Source: Streptomyces sp. A3M-1-3 (GTDB lineage Bacteria > Actinomycetota > Actinomycetes > Streptomycetales > Streptomycetaceae). From it: 64,000 nt of DNA. Within the stretch, counting starts at the first letter, position 1, and the number at the start of each line of letters is the position of its first letter. The notes below the pieces were generated by a model. The model had not been told where the DNA came from. It ran no database searches and saw only the letters and a program-made list of their open reading frames with translations. This document shows, in pieces, positions 25,213 through 34,635 of this stretch. Location of the stretch: NCBI RefSeq assembly GCF_024213665.1, contig NZ_JANAVP010000023.1, positions 1-64,000 of the forward strand, in the 5' to 3' direction. The translations under genes were made by a program, and so were the position numbers.

Positions 25213-26349
25213 TCAGGACAGGGTGGGAACGACCTCGCGGACCTTGGCCGCGATCTCGGCCGGGATCGGCGCGTAGCCGGCGTCCGAGAGGACCTTCTGG
25301 CCCTCGTCGCTGATGGCGTAGTTCAGGAACGCCTTGACGGCGGGCAGCGTCTCGGCCTTGTTGCCCTTGTCGCAGGCGATCTCGTACGTCACCAGGACGA
25401 TCGGGTAGGCACCCTCGGCCTTGGTGGCGTAGTCGAGTTCAAGGGCGAGGTCGTTGCCGGTGCCCTTGACCTTGGCGGCGGCGATCGCCTTGGAGGCGTT
25501 CTCCGAGGTGGCCTCGACCGGGGCGGAGGCGCCGGTGCTGATCTTGACCGCGTTGATCTTGCTCGCGGTCGCGTAGGACAGCTCGAAGTAGCCGATGGCA
25601 CCGTCGGTGCCCTTGACGCCCGCGGCGACACCGGAGGAACCGCTGGCGGCCTGGCCACCGGCGGCGAGCCACGACTTCGACTTCGGGTCGTGCTTCCACT
25701 CGGCCGGGGCGGCCTTGCTGAGGTACTTGCCCAGGTTCTGGGTGGTGCCCGACTCGTCAGAGCGGTGGAAGGCCTGGATCGCGGTGCTCGGGAGCTTGAC
25801 GCCCGGGTTGAGCTTGGCGATCGCCGGGTCGTTCCACTTGGTGATCTTCGAGTCGAAGATCTTGGCGAGGGTCGGGGCGTCCAGGACGAGGTTGTCCACG
25901 CCGCTCAGGTTGTAGCCGATCGCGACCGGGCCGCCGACCATCGGGAGGTTGATGCCCTGGCCGCCCTTGCAGATCTTCTTCGAGTCGGCGACCTCGGTGT
26001 CCTTCAGCGCGGAGTCGGAACCGGCGAAGCCGACCTGGCCCTGGTTGAACTTGGTGATACCGCCACCGGAGCCGATGGGCTGGTAGTTGATCTCCACGCC
26101 GGCACAGGCGGCCTGGAAGTTCTTGACCCACAGGTCCATGGCGTTCTTCTGCGCGGACGAGCCGGCCGCGAGGAGCTGGCCCTTGGCGTCGTCGCACTTG
26201 ATGTTGCTGGCGGCCTTCGTGTTGCCGCTGCCCGTGCCGCCCGTGCCGGTGTTGTCGTCCGAGCCGCACGCCGTGAGGACCAGGGCGCCGGAGACGGCGA
26301 GGGCGCCGAGCGCGGTGGCGCGAAGCCGGTTCTTGCGCTGAAGCTTCAC
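25213..26349 (-). CDS. pstS: phosphate-binding lipoprotein PstS
   Basis: The protein is 378 aa. The lipobox is L-T-A-C after a signal peptide, followed by a Gly/Thr/Asn linker. Phosphate-contact regions are recognisable: AAGSSAQKNAM, GSGGGITKF and HRSDESGTT. It captures phosphate outside the membrane and passes it to PstCA. A PhoP-type repeat lies about 150 bases upstream. Confidence 0.97.
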   Translation of the reverse strand: MKLQRKNRLRATALGALAVSGALVLTACGSDDNTGTGGTGSGNTKAASNIKCDDAKGQLLAAGSSAQKNAMDLWVKNFQAACAGVEINYQPIGSGGGITKFNQGQVGFAGSDSALKDTEVADSKKICKGGQGINLPMVGGPVAIGYNLSGVDNLVLDAPTLAKIFDSKITKWNDPAIAKLNPGVKLPSTAIQAFHRSDESGTTQNLGKYLSKAAPAEWKHDPKSKSWLAAGGQAASGSSGVAAGVKGTDGAIGYFELSYATASKINAVKISTGASAPVEATSENASKAIAAAKVKGTGNDLALELDYATKAEGAYPIVLVTYEIACDKGNKAETLPAVKAFLNYAISDEGQKVLSDAGYAPIPAEIAAKVREVVPTLS

Positions 26350-26494
26350 TTTCGGGTGTTCCTTCCAGGAGCCGCCGGTCTCTGTCGGGCGGCGTGCGAA
26401 GAGTCGTATGCGTCGGGCTTGTATGCGTCGTGCCCGGCTGGAACCACTGTGTGCCTGCGGCTCGCACCGTGCACTGCCGAAACTAGGCAGAACA

Positions 26495-26534
26495 GGTGAA
26501 GCGGCCGACGGGGGTGAGTGAACGGAGGGTGAAC
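26495..26534 (-). promoter_or_regulatory. PHO-box-like repeats upstream of pstS
   Basis: On the plus strand GTGAA occurs at 26496, 26518 and 26529, that is in steps of 22 and 11. The two adjacent 11-mers GGTGAGTGAAC and GGAGGGTGAAC fit the direct-repeat unit of Streptomyces PhoP sites read on the complement. Binding is inferred. Confidence 0.6.
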
Positions 26535-26771
26535 CGTGGCGGACGGCCCGGTGCGTCCGCCAGCAGGCCGGCTCGACGGAGACGCAATTGGCGTCGGACG
26601 ACGGACTCCCAGACTGGTGAGCCCACGATCGGGGACTGGGACCACGCCGACGACGCCGACGAGTGCACCTACGAAATGTGGAAGTGCATCATGACCGACG
26701 TCCAGGCGAATCGTCTGCACAGGGGCATGAGGCAGGAGCAGGCGCGGCAGCCCGAAGGGGAGATGCCAGGC
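26535..26771. other. non-coding stretch between pstS and the NUDIX gene
   Basis: Together with the region from 26350 it makes 422 bases without a gene. Apart from the PHO-box-like repeats I see no further site or frame that I can support. Confidence 0.4.
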
Positions 26772-27191
26772 TCAAGGCGCCAGGTGAAGGGCGTTGAGTA
26801 GAGCTGTGACCAGTTCCCTGTCTCTGTTCTGCGTGAGGCGGCTACGCGCCGCAGCGGGAGCCAGCCACAGCATCTGGTCGACCTCTCTGTTCGGCACGAA
26901 CTCACCACCCGTGGCTGCGGCAGCCCAGTAGCGGACTTCCTTGGGGCGGCCCTCGACCAGGTACCGGGCGGTGGGCAGCTCCGACCCCAAGTCGCACGTC
27001 ATGCCGGTTTCCTCCAGCACCTCGCGCAGGGCCCCGTGCCGAGCGTCCTCCTCACGCTTCAGCTTGCCTTTCGGATGCGACCAATCTGCCCACTTTGGTC
27101 GGTGGACCAGGGCGAGTTCGATCCCGTCGCCAGAGGGGGAGCGTCGCCAGAGAACGCATCCCGCCGCGAGAACCACTGAGTCGCCGTTCAT
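26772..27191 (-). CDS. NUDIX hydrolase (MutT-like)
   Basis: The protein is 139 aa. The Nudix box is complete: G-K-L-K-R-E-E then REVLEETG at the right spacing (residues about 42-64). The preceding HRPKWADWSHPKGKL is typical of actinobacterial MutT1-like proteins. The substrate is probably a nucleoside di- or triphosphate or polyphosphate-related compound. Its ATG overlaps the stop of the CHAD gene, which in turn overlaps ppk, pointing to a polyphosphate-linked operon. Confidence 0.9.
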   Translation of the reverse strand: MNGDSVVLAAGCVLWRRSPSGDGIELALVHRPKWADWSHPKGKLKREEDARHGALREVLEETGMTCDLGSELPTARYLVEGRPKEVRYWAAAATGGEFVPNREVDQMLWLAPAAARSRLTQNRDRELVTALLNALHLAP

Positions 27192-28309
27192 GTCGCCGCC
27201 ACCGTGCTCCGCTGCCAGAGCTGCTGGAACGCGAAGCGCGCCGCCTCCACCTCGTGGCGCTGGTCCGCGTGGAGCACGCCCAGCGCGTACGCCGTCGCCG
27301 GGGCGATGCGGGGCGTACGGGCCGCCGCCGCGGAGGCCGCCGCGGCCTCCGCCGCGTCGCGGTGCCGGTCGAGTGCCTCGCTCGCGCCGGCCAGCCGGGC
27401 CGCGTCTGTGCCCAGCACCTCCTGGGCGTACCGGTGCAGCCGGAGCAGCAGGCGGACCTGGTGCCAGGGCGCGTCCTGCTGCTCGCTCGCGGGCGCGGAG
27501 GCGAGGCCGTGGACGAGCGCCTCGGCGTTGTACGGGTGCGCGGCGCGGCCCAGCGGCAGCGTGGCCACCGCCTCGGCGAGGCGCGCCTCGACCCGTGCGG
27601 CGAGCGGCGGCAGCGCGTCGTACGGGTGCGTGGCCTCCGCCGGGGCGAGGGGCACCTCGGAGGCCAGTACGGCCACCGCGTCGGCGACGGCGTGGAACCG
27701 GGACGAGCCCAGCGCCTGCAAGGCCGCCGAGTGCGCCCGGGTCCGGGCCAGGGTGAGCTGCCGCTCCAGCAGCGCTCCGGCTCGGGCGGCCCCGACGGTG
27801 AGCGCGCCGGGCTTCCCGCCGGGGGACGGGCGCCGGGTTGTGCCGGGCTCGTCGGCCGACGAGCCCGGAGGGGTGCCGGGGCCGCCGGGCCCGGGTGCCG
27901 GCCGGTCGCCGCCCCGGGCGGTCGGGGCGGGCAGGACCGCCCACGCGTCCGGCACCTCGGTACGGGCGGGGGGCAGGTGCTGGGCGCCCGAGAGGCGGTG
28001 CAGTGCTTCCAGGAGCCGGTCCTGGCGTGACGCGTAGGCGTGTTCCAGCGCCAGGGTGCCCGAGAGCCAGGCGAGCTCCGTGCGGAGGCCGTCCGCCCAG
28101 CCCTGGTCCGTCAGGGGCCGGAACGTGTGCAGAGTGCCGCTGATACGGCGGGCGGCGCGGCGCAGCGCGCGGGCCGCCTCCGAGGCCTCCGCCGCGGCCA
28201 CTCCGCTCTCGCCGTGGAGGCGCAGGCTGCGGAGGAACTCCGTGGCCTGGCTCTGCAGGTATTCCGTAAGCGCGTCACCTGCGGTGGAGTCATGGTGTTG
28301 CTGAGCCAC
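27188..28309 (-). CDS. CHAD domain protein, polyphosphate-associated
   Basis: The protein is 373 aa from GTG at 28309, which has GGAGG 7 bases upstream; a TTG at 28330 is the other option. CHAD domains are alpha-helical and rich in conserved His and basic residues; here YLQSQATEFLRSLRLH opens the first repeat and RRAARRISGTLHTFRPL follows. A Pro/Gly linker near residues 150-175 separates it from the second half. CHAD proteins bind polyphosphate. The gene overlaps the 3' end of ppk by 20 bases. Confidence 0.9.
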   Translation of the reverse strand: MAQQHHDSTAGDALTEYLQSQATEFLRSLRLHGESGVAAAEASEAARALRRAARRISGTLHTFRPLTDQGWADGLRTELAWLSGTLALEHAYASRQDRLLEALHRLSGAQHLPPARTEVPDAWAVLPAPTARGGDRPAPGPGGPGTPPGSSADEPGTTRRPSPGGKPGALTVGAARAGALLERQLTLARTRAHSAALQALGSSRFHAVADAVAVLASEVPLAPAEATHPYDALPPLAARVEARLAEAVATLPLGRAAHPYNAEALVHGLASAPASEQQDAPWHQVRLLLRLHRYAQEVLGTDAARLAGASEALDRHRDAAEAAAASAAAARTPRIAPATAYALGVLHADQRHEVEAARFAFQQLWQRSTVAAT

Positions 28310-30524
28310 GCCGGCGCCTCCGGGCGTCAATGAGCATCTCCTGTACGTGCCGCAGCGGCTGACCGTCCGCGTCCGAGCCGTGCCGGTTCCAGCTGCCGTC
28401 CGGGCCGAGGTGCCAGGACGCCGTGGAGTCGGACATGCCGGTTTCCAGCATCCGGTCGAGTGCCGCGCGGTGGGCCGGGTCGGTGACCCGGACCAGTGCC
28501 TCGATCCGGCGGTCGAGGTTGCGGTGCATCATGTCGGCGCTGCCGAACCAGACTTCGGGCTCGCCGCCGTTGCCGAAGGCGAAGACCCGGGAGTGCTCCA
28601 GGAAGCGGCCGAGGACGGACCGGACCCGGATGTTCTCCGAGAGCCCGGTGACGCCGGGGCGCACCGCGCAGATGCCGCGTACCCAGATGTCGACGGGGAC
28701 GCCGGCCTGCGCGGCGCGGTAGAGCGAGTCGATGACGGCCTCGTCGACCATCGAGTTGACCTTGATCCGTACGTACGCGGGGCGGCCCGCGCGGTGGTGC
28801 TGGGCCTCCTTGTTGATCCGCGAGATCAGGCCGTCCCGGAGGGACTTGGGGGCGACCAGCAGCCGCCGGTAGGTCTCGCGGCGCGAGTAGCCGGAGAGCC
28901 GGTTGAAGAGGTCGGAGAGGTCCGCGCCGACCTGCGGGTCGGCGGTGAGCAGGCCGAGGTCCTCGTACAGCCGGGCCGTCTTGGGGTGGTAGTTGCCGGT
29001 GCCGACGTGCGAGTAGCGGCGGAGGGTGTCGCCCTCCTGGCGGACCACCAGGGACAGCTTGCAGTGCGTCTTCAGGCCGACGAGCCCGTACACGACGTGG
29101 CAGCCGGACTCCTCAAGCTTGCGCGCCCACTTGATGTTGGCCTGCTCGTCGAAGCGGGCCTTGATCTCGACGAGTACGAGGACCTGCTTGCCGGACTCCG
29201 CGGCGTCTATCAGGGCGTCCACGATGGGCGAGTCGCCGGAGGTCCGGTACAGCGTCTGCTTGATGGCCAGGACGTCCCGGTCGCTCGCGGCCTGCTCCAG
29301 GAAGGCCTGGACGGAGGTCGAGAAGGAGTCGTACGGGTGGTGCAGGAGCACGTCCCGTTCGCGCAGCGCGGCGAAGATGTCGGGCGCCGAGGCGGACTCG
29401 ACCTCCGCCAGGTCGCGGTGGGTGCCGGCCACGAACTTCGGGTACTTCAGCTCGGGCCGGTCCAGCGAGGAGATGCCGAAGAGGCCGGTCAGGTCCAGCG
29501 GGCCGGGCAGCGGGTACACCTCGGCGGCGGAGACCTTCAACTCCTGGACGAGGAGGTCCAGTACACCGGGGTCGATGGACTCCTCGACCTCCAGGCGGAC
29601 CGGCGGGCCGAAGCGGCGCCGCATGAGCTCCTTCTCCAGGGCCTGCAGGAGGTTCTCGGCGTCGTCCTCCTCGACCTCGAGGTCCTCGTTCCGCGTCACC
29701 CGGAACATGTGGGTCGCCAGCACCTCCATGCCGGGGAACAGCTCCTCCAGGTGCGCCGCGATGACGTCCTCCAGCGGGACGTACCGCTGCGGCGAGGCCT
29801 CCAGGAAGCGGGACAGCAGCGGCGGCACCTTGACCCGCGCGAAGTGGCGGTGGCCGCTGACCGGGTTCCGTACCACCACGGCCAGGTTCAGCGAGAGCCC
29901 CGAGATGTACGGGAAGGGGTGCGCGGGGTCCACGGCCAGCGGGGTGAGGACGGGGAAGATCTGCTGGCGGAAGAGCGTGAAGAGGCGCGCCTGCTCCTTC
30001 TCGGTCAGCTCCGGCCAGCGGATGAGGTGGACGCCCTCCTCGGCCAGTGCCGGGGCGATGTCCTGCTGGTAGCAGGCGGCGTGCCGGGCCATGAGCTCGC
30101 GGGACCGGTTCCAGATCAGTTCCAGCACCTCGCGGGGCTGGAGGCCGGACGCGGAGCGGGTGGCGACACCGGTGGCGATACGGCGCTTGAGGCCGGCCAC
30201 CCGGACCATGAAGAACTCGTCCAGGTTGCTGGCGAAGATCGCGAGGAAGTTCGCCCGCTCGAGGAGGGGGGTCGCCGGGTCCTCGGCGAGTTCGAGCACC
30301 CGCTCGTTGAACGCCAGCCAGCTGCGCTCCCGGTCCAGGAAGCGGCCCTGGGGGAGTTCCGCGCCATCGTTGTCGGCCTCTTCGTACCCGTCCAGGTCGG
30401 CGTCGAGGTCGGGCTCCAGGTCGGACACGACCGCCGCGACGGTATGCGGGCGGTGCGCGGCTATGGAGCCGACGGACGGCTGGGCGTGCTGGATCGGGAC
30501 CTCGGCGCTGGGCTGCTGGCTCAT
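28290..30524 (-). CDS. ppk: polyphosphate kinase Ppk1
   Basis: The protein is 744 aa, from an ATG at 30524. The family is unmistakable: RFLDRERSWLAFNERVLELA at the start of the N domain, FASNLDEFFMVRVAGLKRR, HHPYDSF, and YSHVGTGNYHPKTARLYEDL containing the phospho-accepting His. It makes polyphosphate from ATP reversibly. The first 50 residues are variable. It heads a ppk-CHAD-NUDIX unit. Plus-strand GTGA repeats at 30582 and 30604, 22 bases apart, could be part of a PhoP site, but this is weak. Confidence 0.96.
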   Translation of the reverse strand: MSQQPSAEVPIQHAQPSVGSIAAHRPHTVAAVVSDLEPDLDADLDGYEEADNDGAELPQGRFLDRERSWLAFNERVLELAEDPATPLLERANFLAIFASNLDEFFMVRVAGLKRRIATGVATRSASGLQPREVLELIWNRSRELMARHAACYQQDIAPALAEEGVHLIRWPELTEKEQARLFTLFRQQIFPVLTPLAVDPAHPFPYISGLSLNLAVVVRNPVSGHRHFARVKVPPLLSRFLEASPQRYVPLEDVIAAHLEELFPGMEVLATHMFRVTRNEDLEVEEDDAENLLQALEKELMRRRFGPPVRLEVEESIDPGVLDLLVQELKVSAAEVYPLPGPLDLTGLFGISSLDRPELKYPKFVAGTHRDLAEVESASAPDIFAALRERDVLLHHPYDSFSTSVQAFLEQAASDRDVLAIKQTLYRTSGDSPIVDALIDAAESGKQVLVLVEIKARFDEQANIKWARKLEESGCHVVYGLVGLKTHCKLSLVVRQEGDTLRRYSHVGTGNYHPKTARLYEDLGLLTADPQVGADLSDLFNRLSGYSRRETYRRLLVAPKSLRDGLISRINKEAQHHRAGRPAYVRIKVNSMVDEAVIDSLYRAAQAGVPVDIWVRGICAVRPGVTGLSENIRVRSVLGRFLEHSRVFAFGNGGEPEVWFGSADMMHRNLDRRIEALVRVTDPAHRAALDRMLETGMSDSTASWHLGPDGSWNRHGSDADGQPLRHVQEMLIDARRRRRGSATP

Positions 30525-30723
30525 ATGTCCATTGTTCCGCGCGCGGGGCGGTACAGGCGCGTCGGAGGCGGCCGGGGTGAGGTGAAAGCTCCCGTTGGGT
30601 GGGGTGACAGCGGGCTGCATCCACCGAGGTTCGCAAGCGCGTCTGAATGGCCGGTAACGGCGACATGACATGCAGGAAGCGTTGCCCCGTCTCCCCGAGG
30701 GCCTGATCCGGCGGATCGGGACG

Positions 30724-31650
30724 TCAGGATTCGGTGCGGTACATCAGGTCCGTCTCGTGGGTGGCGAAGCCGAGGCGTTCGTACACCGTCAGCGCGGCCG
30801 TGTTGTCCGCGTCGACGTACAGCATCGCGGCCGGCAGGCCCTGCGCCGCCAGGTGGCGCAGGCCGACCGAGGTGAGGGCCTTGCCGAGGCCGCCGCCCTG
30901 CGCGCCGGGGCGGACCCCGAGGACGTAGACCTCGCCGAGCTGCTCCGCGGCGTGGATCTTCGTCCAGTGGAAGCCGACGATCTCGCCCCCGCGCTCGGCG
31001 AGGAAGAAGCCCTTCGGGTCGAACCAGGGCTCCGCCTTGCGGTCGTCGAGGTCGCGCTGGGTGAGCGAGCCCTGCTCGGGGTGGTGCGCGAACGCGGCGG
31101 CGTTCACGGCGAGCCAGGCCGCGTCGTCCTCGCCCGGCACGAAGGTACGGATGGTGACGCCGGGCGGCAGCACCGGCTCCGGGATCGGCCCGCCGTCGTT
31201 CAACGGGCGGCGCAGCTGGCGCAGTTCGCGGAAGAGGGTGAGGCCGAGGACCTGGGAGAGGTGCCGGGCGGCCGACTTGCCGCCGTGCGCCCAGACCCGC
31301 AGCCGCTTGCCGGAGGCGGCGAGCAGCGCGGCGCCGAGCGCCCGGCCGTGGCCGCGGCCGCGGGAGGAGGGGTGGACGACGAGCTCGGCGGCCGGGGCCT
31401 CGACCGGGTCGGTGTCCTCCAGCTGCGCGTACCCGGCGAGCCGGCCGTGCTCCGTGAGCAGGAGGTGCCGTACGCCTTCCCGCCTGCCGCCGCGGAGCTG
31501 GAGCCTGCCCTGCTCGGAGACGGCCTGCATGCCGTCGCTGCGGGCGGCCTCGGCCAGCAGGTCCAGGACCGCCTGTGCCTGTTCGGCGGTGAGCTCGTCG
31601 AGGGTCTGGATCTGCCGGCCGGGCTCCAGAGCTGCTGCTGCGTCAGTCAT
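30724..31650 (-). CDS. mshD: mycothiol synthase MshD
   Basis: The protein is 308 aa with two tandem GNAT domains. The C-terminal one has the acetyl-CoA loop VRPGAQGGGLGKALT; the N-terminal one has HPSSRGRGHGRALG. The central EPWFDPKGFFLAERGG and the end GFATHETDLMYR are family hallmarks. It acetylates Cys-GlcN-Ins in the last step of mycothiol synthesis, in the cytoplasm. Mycothiol marks the host as an actinobacterium. Confidence 0.95.
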   Translation of the reverse strand: MTDAAAALEPGRQIQTLDELTAEQAQAVLDLLAEAARSDGMQAVSEQGRLQLRGGRREGVRHLLLTEHGRLAGYAQLEDTDPVEAPAAELVVHPSSRGRGHGRALGAALLAASGKRLRVWAHGGKSAARHLSQVLGLTLFRELRQLRRPLNDGGPIPEPVLPPGVTIRTFVPGEDDAAWLAVNAAAFAHHPEQGSLTQRDLDDRKAEPWFDPKGFFLAERGGEIVGFHWTKIHAAEQLGEVYVLGVRPGAQGGGLGKALTSVGLRHLAAQGLPAAMLYVDADNTAALTVYERLGFATHETDLMYRTES

Positions 31651-31811
31651 GAGTACGAGCCTACGGCGAGAGAGCCCCGGCCCCCGCGCCCGGCGTCACA
31701 CCTTTCCCGCAACCTCCTCGTAACCCTTGACCCCCTGTCGCGCTACGCGCGTTGACCATAGGCTGCGCAACGCAATTCCATAGTTGTCTCGCTGTCCGCA
31801 AAGGGGAACTG

Positions 31812-33635
31812 ATGTCAGCGACACCACAACGGCCCGGCAGAATGCGCCGGTTGACCTTCGGCGCAGTGGCGGTCGCAGCCACGGCCGGCGCCCTGGCCGC
31901 CGCCGCTCTTCCGGCGGGGGCCGACAGTGGTGACCGCCACGGCGGGGGATACCACCACAAGCCGTCGCGGACCGTCGATGTGCAGCTGCTGTCGTTCAAC
32001 GACCTGCACGGCAACCTGGAGCCGCCGGCCGGCTCGGCCGGCACGGTCACCGAGAAGCAGGCCGACGGCACGACCAAGGTGATACCGGCCGGTGGCGTCG
32101 AGTACCTGGCGACCTCGCTGCGCAAGGCGCGCGTGGACCACCCGTACTCCGTCACCGCGGCCGGCGGCGACATGGTCGGCGCGAGCCCGCTGCTCTCGGG
32201 GCTCTTCCACGACGAGCCGACCATCGAGGCGCTCAACAAGCTGAAGCTCGACGTGTCGGCCGTGGGCAACCACGAGTTCGACGAGGGCGCGGTCGAGCTG
32301 GCCCGCCTGCAGAACGGCGGCTGCCACCCGGTCGAGGGCTGTTACGAGCAGGGCAAGGAGTTCGAGGGGGCCGACTTCCCCTACCTCGCCGCGAATGTGA
32401 CGAAGGAGAAGACCGGCCGGCCCGTCCTCGCGCCGTACACGGTCTGGAAGAAGAACGGCGTCAAGATCGGCTTCATCGGAGTGACGCTCGAGGGCACTCC
32501 GGACATCGTCACGGCCAATGGCGTCAAGGGCCTGAAGTTCCACGACGAGATCGAGACGGTCAACAAGTACGCCAAGAAGCTCGACCGCATGGGCGTCAAG
32601 TCGATCGTCGCGCTGATCCACGAGGGCGGCTCGCCCGCGTCGACGGCGTACAACTACGACTGCGACTCGCCGGGTGCGGGCGACGGCATCTCCGGTCCGA
32701 TCGTGGACATCGCCAAGGGCATCACGCCGAAGGTGGACGCGCTGGTCACCGGCCACACCCACCAGGCCTACGTGTGCACGGTCCCGGACCCGTCCGGCCG
32801 GCCGCGCATGGTCACGTCGGCGTCGTCGTACGGCAAGCTCTACACGGACACCACGCTCACCTACGACCGCCGCACCAAGGACATCGTCCGTACGTCCGTG
32901 AAGTCGGCGAACCACGTGGTCACCCGCGACCAGGAGAAGGCCGCGGACATGACCTCGCTCATCGAGCGCTGGAACAAGCTGGCCGCGCCGATCGCCGGCA
33001 GGCCGCAGGGCTTCATCTCGGCCGACATCAACGGGCGCGGCTCGACGGCCCCGGAGAAGCCGCTGGGCGACCTGATCGCGGACGCGCAGCTGGAGGGCCT
33101 GGCACCGGCGGACAAGGGCGGGGCGCAGCTCGCTCTGATGAACCCGGGGGGCATCCGCTCGGACCTCGTCTACAAGGCGAGCGGCAGCGAGGGCGACGGG
33201 GTGGTGACGTACGGCGAGGCGTTCACCGTGCAGCCGTTCACCAACATGATGAACGTCGTGGACCTGACCGGCGCGCAGCTGATCACCACGCTTCAGCAGC
33301 AGGTCAGCGGCTCGAACGAGGCCTCGCCGAAGATCCTTCAGGTCTCGAAGGGCTTTACGTACACGCTGGACCTCACCAAGACGGGCGCGGCCCGGATCGT
33401 GGACGGCTCGGTGAAGCTGAACGGCGCCGCGATCGACCCGGCCAAGACCTACCGCGTCGCGGTGAACGAGTTCCTGGCGGGCGGCGGTGACGGCTTCACC
33501 GTCCTGAAGGAGCACAAGAACAAGCTGGTCGGCGCGTCCGACCTGGAGCTCTTCAACGCCTACCTGGCGGCTCACTCGACGGCGTCCGCGCCGATCGCGC
33601 CGCCGGCGGCGGACCGGATCACCGTCGTGAAGTAG
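31812..33635 (+). CDS. secreted 5'-nucleotidase/UDP-sugar hydrolase family phosphoesterase
   Basis: The protein is 607 aa. A signal peptide with alanine-rich core precedes the metallophosphatase domain, whose motifs are FNDLHGN, GGDMVGASPLL, GNHEFDEG and GHTHQAY. The C-terminal 5'-nucleotidase domain starts near residue 400 with NPGGIRSDL and ends around FLAGGGDGF. It would release phosphate from extracellular nucleotides, which fits the phosphate-supply theme here. GGGGA lies before the ATG. There is no C-terminal anchor. Confidence 0.92.
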   Translation: MSATPQRPGRMRRLTFGAVAVAATAGALAAAALPAGADSGDRHGGGYHHKPSRTVDVQLLSFNDLHGNLEPPAGSAGTVTEKQADGTTKVIPAGGVEYLATSLRKARVDHPYSVTAAGGDMVGASPLLSGLFHDEPTIEALNKLKLDVSAVGNHEFDEGAVELARLQNGGCHPVEGCYEQGKEFEGADFPYLAANVTKEKTGRPVLAPYTVWKKNGVKIGFIGVTLEGTPDIVTANGVKGLKFHDEIETVNKYAKKLDRMGVKSIVALIHEGGSPASTAYNYDCDSPGAGDGISGPIVDIAKGITPKVDALVTGHTHQAYVCTVPDPSGRPRMVTSASSYGKLYTDTTLTYDRRTKDIVRTSVKSANHVVTRDQEKAADMTSLIERWNKLAAPIAGRPQGFISADINGRGSTAPEKPLGDLIADAQLEGLAPADKGGAQLALMNPGGIRSDLVYKASGSEGDGVVTYGEAFTVQPFTNMMNVVDLTGAQLITTLQQQVSGSNEASPKILQVSKGFTYTLDLTKTGAARIVDGSVKLNGAAIDPAKTYRVAVNEFLAGGGDGFTVLKEHKNKLVGASDLELFNAYLAAHSTASAPIAPPAADRITVVK

Positions 33636-33650
33636 GCACGTCGTACGGCG

Positions 33651-33683
33651 GCGGGGCGGCAGGCACGATGCCTGCCGCCCCGC
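33651..33683 (+). terminator. strong intrinsic terminator
   Basis: GCGGGGCGGCAGGCA and TGCCTGCCGCCCCGC form a perfect 15-bp stem with a 3-base loop, followed by TTTCGT, right after the nucleotidase gene. Confidence 0.9.
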
Positions 33684-33772
33684 TTTCGTGCGCATCCAGC
33701 GGGATCCGCCACGGTGACTTGCGTTTCTTTCGAATTCTGCCATGCTGGGAGTCATCCATCAGGGAGGACGCC

Positions 33773-34219
33773 ATGCGCAGCACAGTCGAGGACACGACGC
33801 TCCTGCCCCAGCACCGGGCTGAGATCGCGGAGTTGCGTGCGTTCCTGGACAAGGCGCCCCAGGTGTCCGAGCCTGCCGTCCTGCGCGGCCCTGATGGCAC
33901 TGCGAGAGCGCTGCCGGCAGAGGTGTACGAGGCACTGCTCGTCGTCGTCCGGGCGCTGTCCGAGGGCAAGGCCGTCACCGTTGCCCCGGTTCACACCACG
34001 CTGACGACGCAAGAGGCGGCGGATCTGCTGGGAGTCAGTCGCCCGACCTTCGTCAAGATCCTCGACCAGGGCGGGATCCCGTTTTCCCGGCCCGGTCGCC
34101 ATCGCCGTGTCAGGCTCGCTGATGTCCTGGAGTACCAGAAGCTACGCCGCACCAAGCGGCGTAGCGGCCTGGACGAACTCGTAGATCTGACCGAGGAGTC
34201 CGGCCTCTACGGCAACTGA
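33773..34219 (+). CDS. helix-turn-helix antitoxin (excisionase-type DNA-binding domain)
   Basis: The protein is 148 aa; GGGAGG sits just before the ATG. The N-terminal 70 residues are a variable region. The MerR/excisionase-type domain at residues about 80-130 reads LTTQEAADLLGVSRPTFVK then HRRVRLADVLEY. This is the antitoxin architecture found before PIN toxins. It is 8 bases upstream of a truncated PIN gene, so it may now be an orphan regulator. Confidence 0.85.
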   Translation: MRSTVEDTTLLPQHRAEIAELRAFLDKAPQVSEPAVLRGPDGTARALPAEVYEALLVVVRALSEGKAVTVAPVHTTLTTQEAADLLGVSRPTFVKILDQGGIPFSRPGRHRRVRLADVLEYQKLRRTKRRSGLDELVDLTEESGLYGN

Positions 34220-34227
34220 ATACCCGG

Positions 34228-34629
34228 ATGGTTGACGAGGCCGCCGCGAAGCGGCTGGTCGACGTGATGGCAGCGGCGTTCCCCGACAGCGCGGTGACTG
34301 GCTATGACGCGCTGGTCCCCGACATGCGGAATGACCACAAGGATCGCCATGTGCTGGCCGCGGCGGTGAGGGGAGAGGCTCACGCCGTTGTCACGCTCAA
34401 CGTGCGCGACTTCCCGGACGAGGCCACCGGTCCGTACGAGGTCGAAGTGCTGTGCCCCGACGACTTCCTGCTCGATCTCCTCGACCTCGCCCCCGCGGAG
34501 GTGCTGGCCGTGCTTCGTCGGCAGGCCGCAGGCTACCGGCGGGAGCCTCGTGATCTGCACGGCCTGCTCGACCGCGGCGCCTCCGGAGGCGCCGCCCAGT
34601 TCGCGGCTGAGGTGAGGCGCCGCCTCTGA
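34228..34629 (+). pseudogene. PIN domain toxin, N-terminally truncated
   Basis: The surviving 133 codons match the middle and C-terminal part of antitoxin-linked PIN proteins: VPDMRNDHKDRHVLAAAVRG and VVTLNVRDFP hold the later acidic site residues. PIN toxins normally begin with a strand carrying the first catalytic Asp (V-x-D-x-N/C-V-L), about 50 residues earlier. Here the frame opens only 8 bases after the antitoxin stop, directly with the AAKRLVDVMAAAFPDS helix, so that strand is missing. RNase activity is unlikely. An intact toxin with an unusual start cannot fit in the 8-base gap. Confidence 0.7.
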
Positions 34630-34635
34630 CGCCGG

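Noticed and set aside
28347..30668. Plus-strand open frame of 773 codons
   Set aside because: Exactly antisense to ppk, whose motifs are unambiguous.
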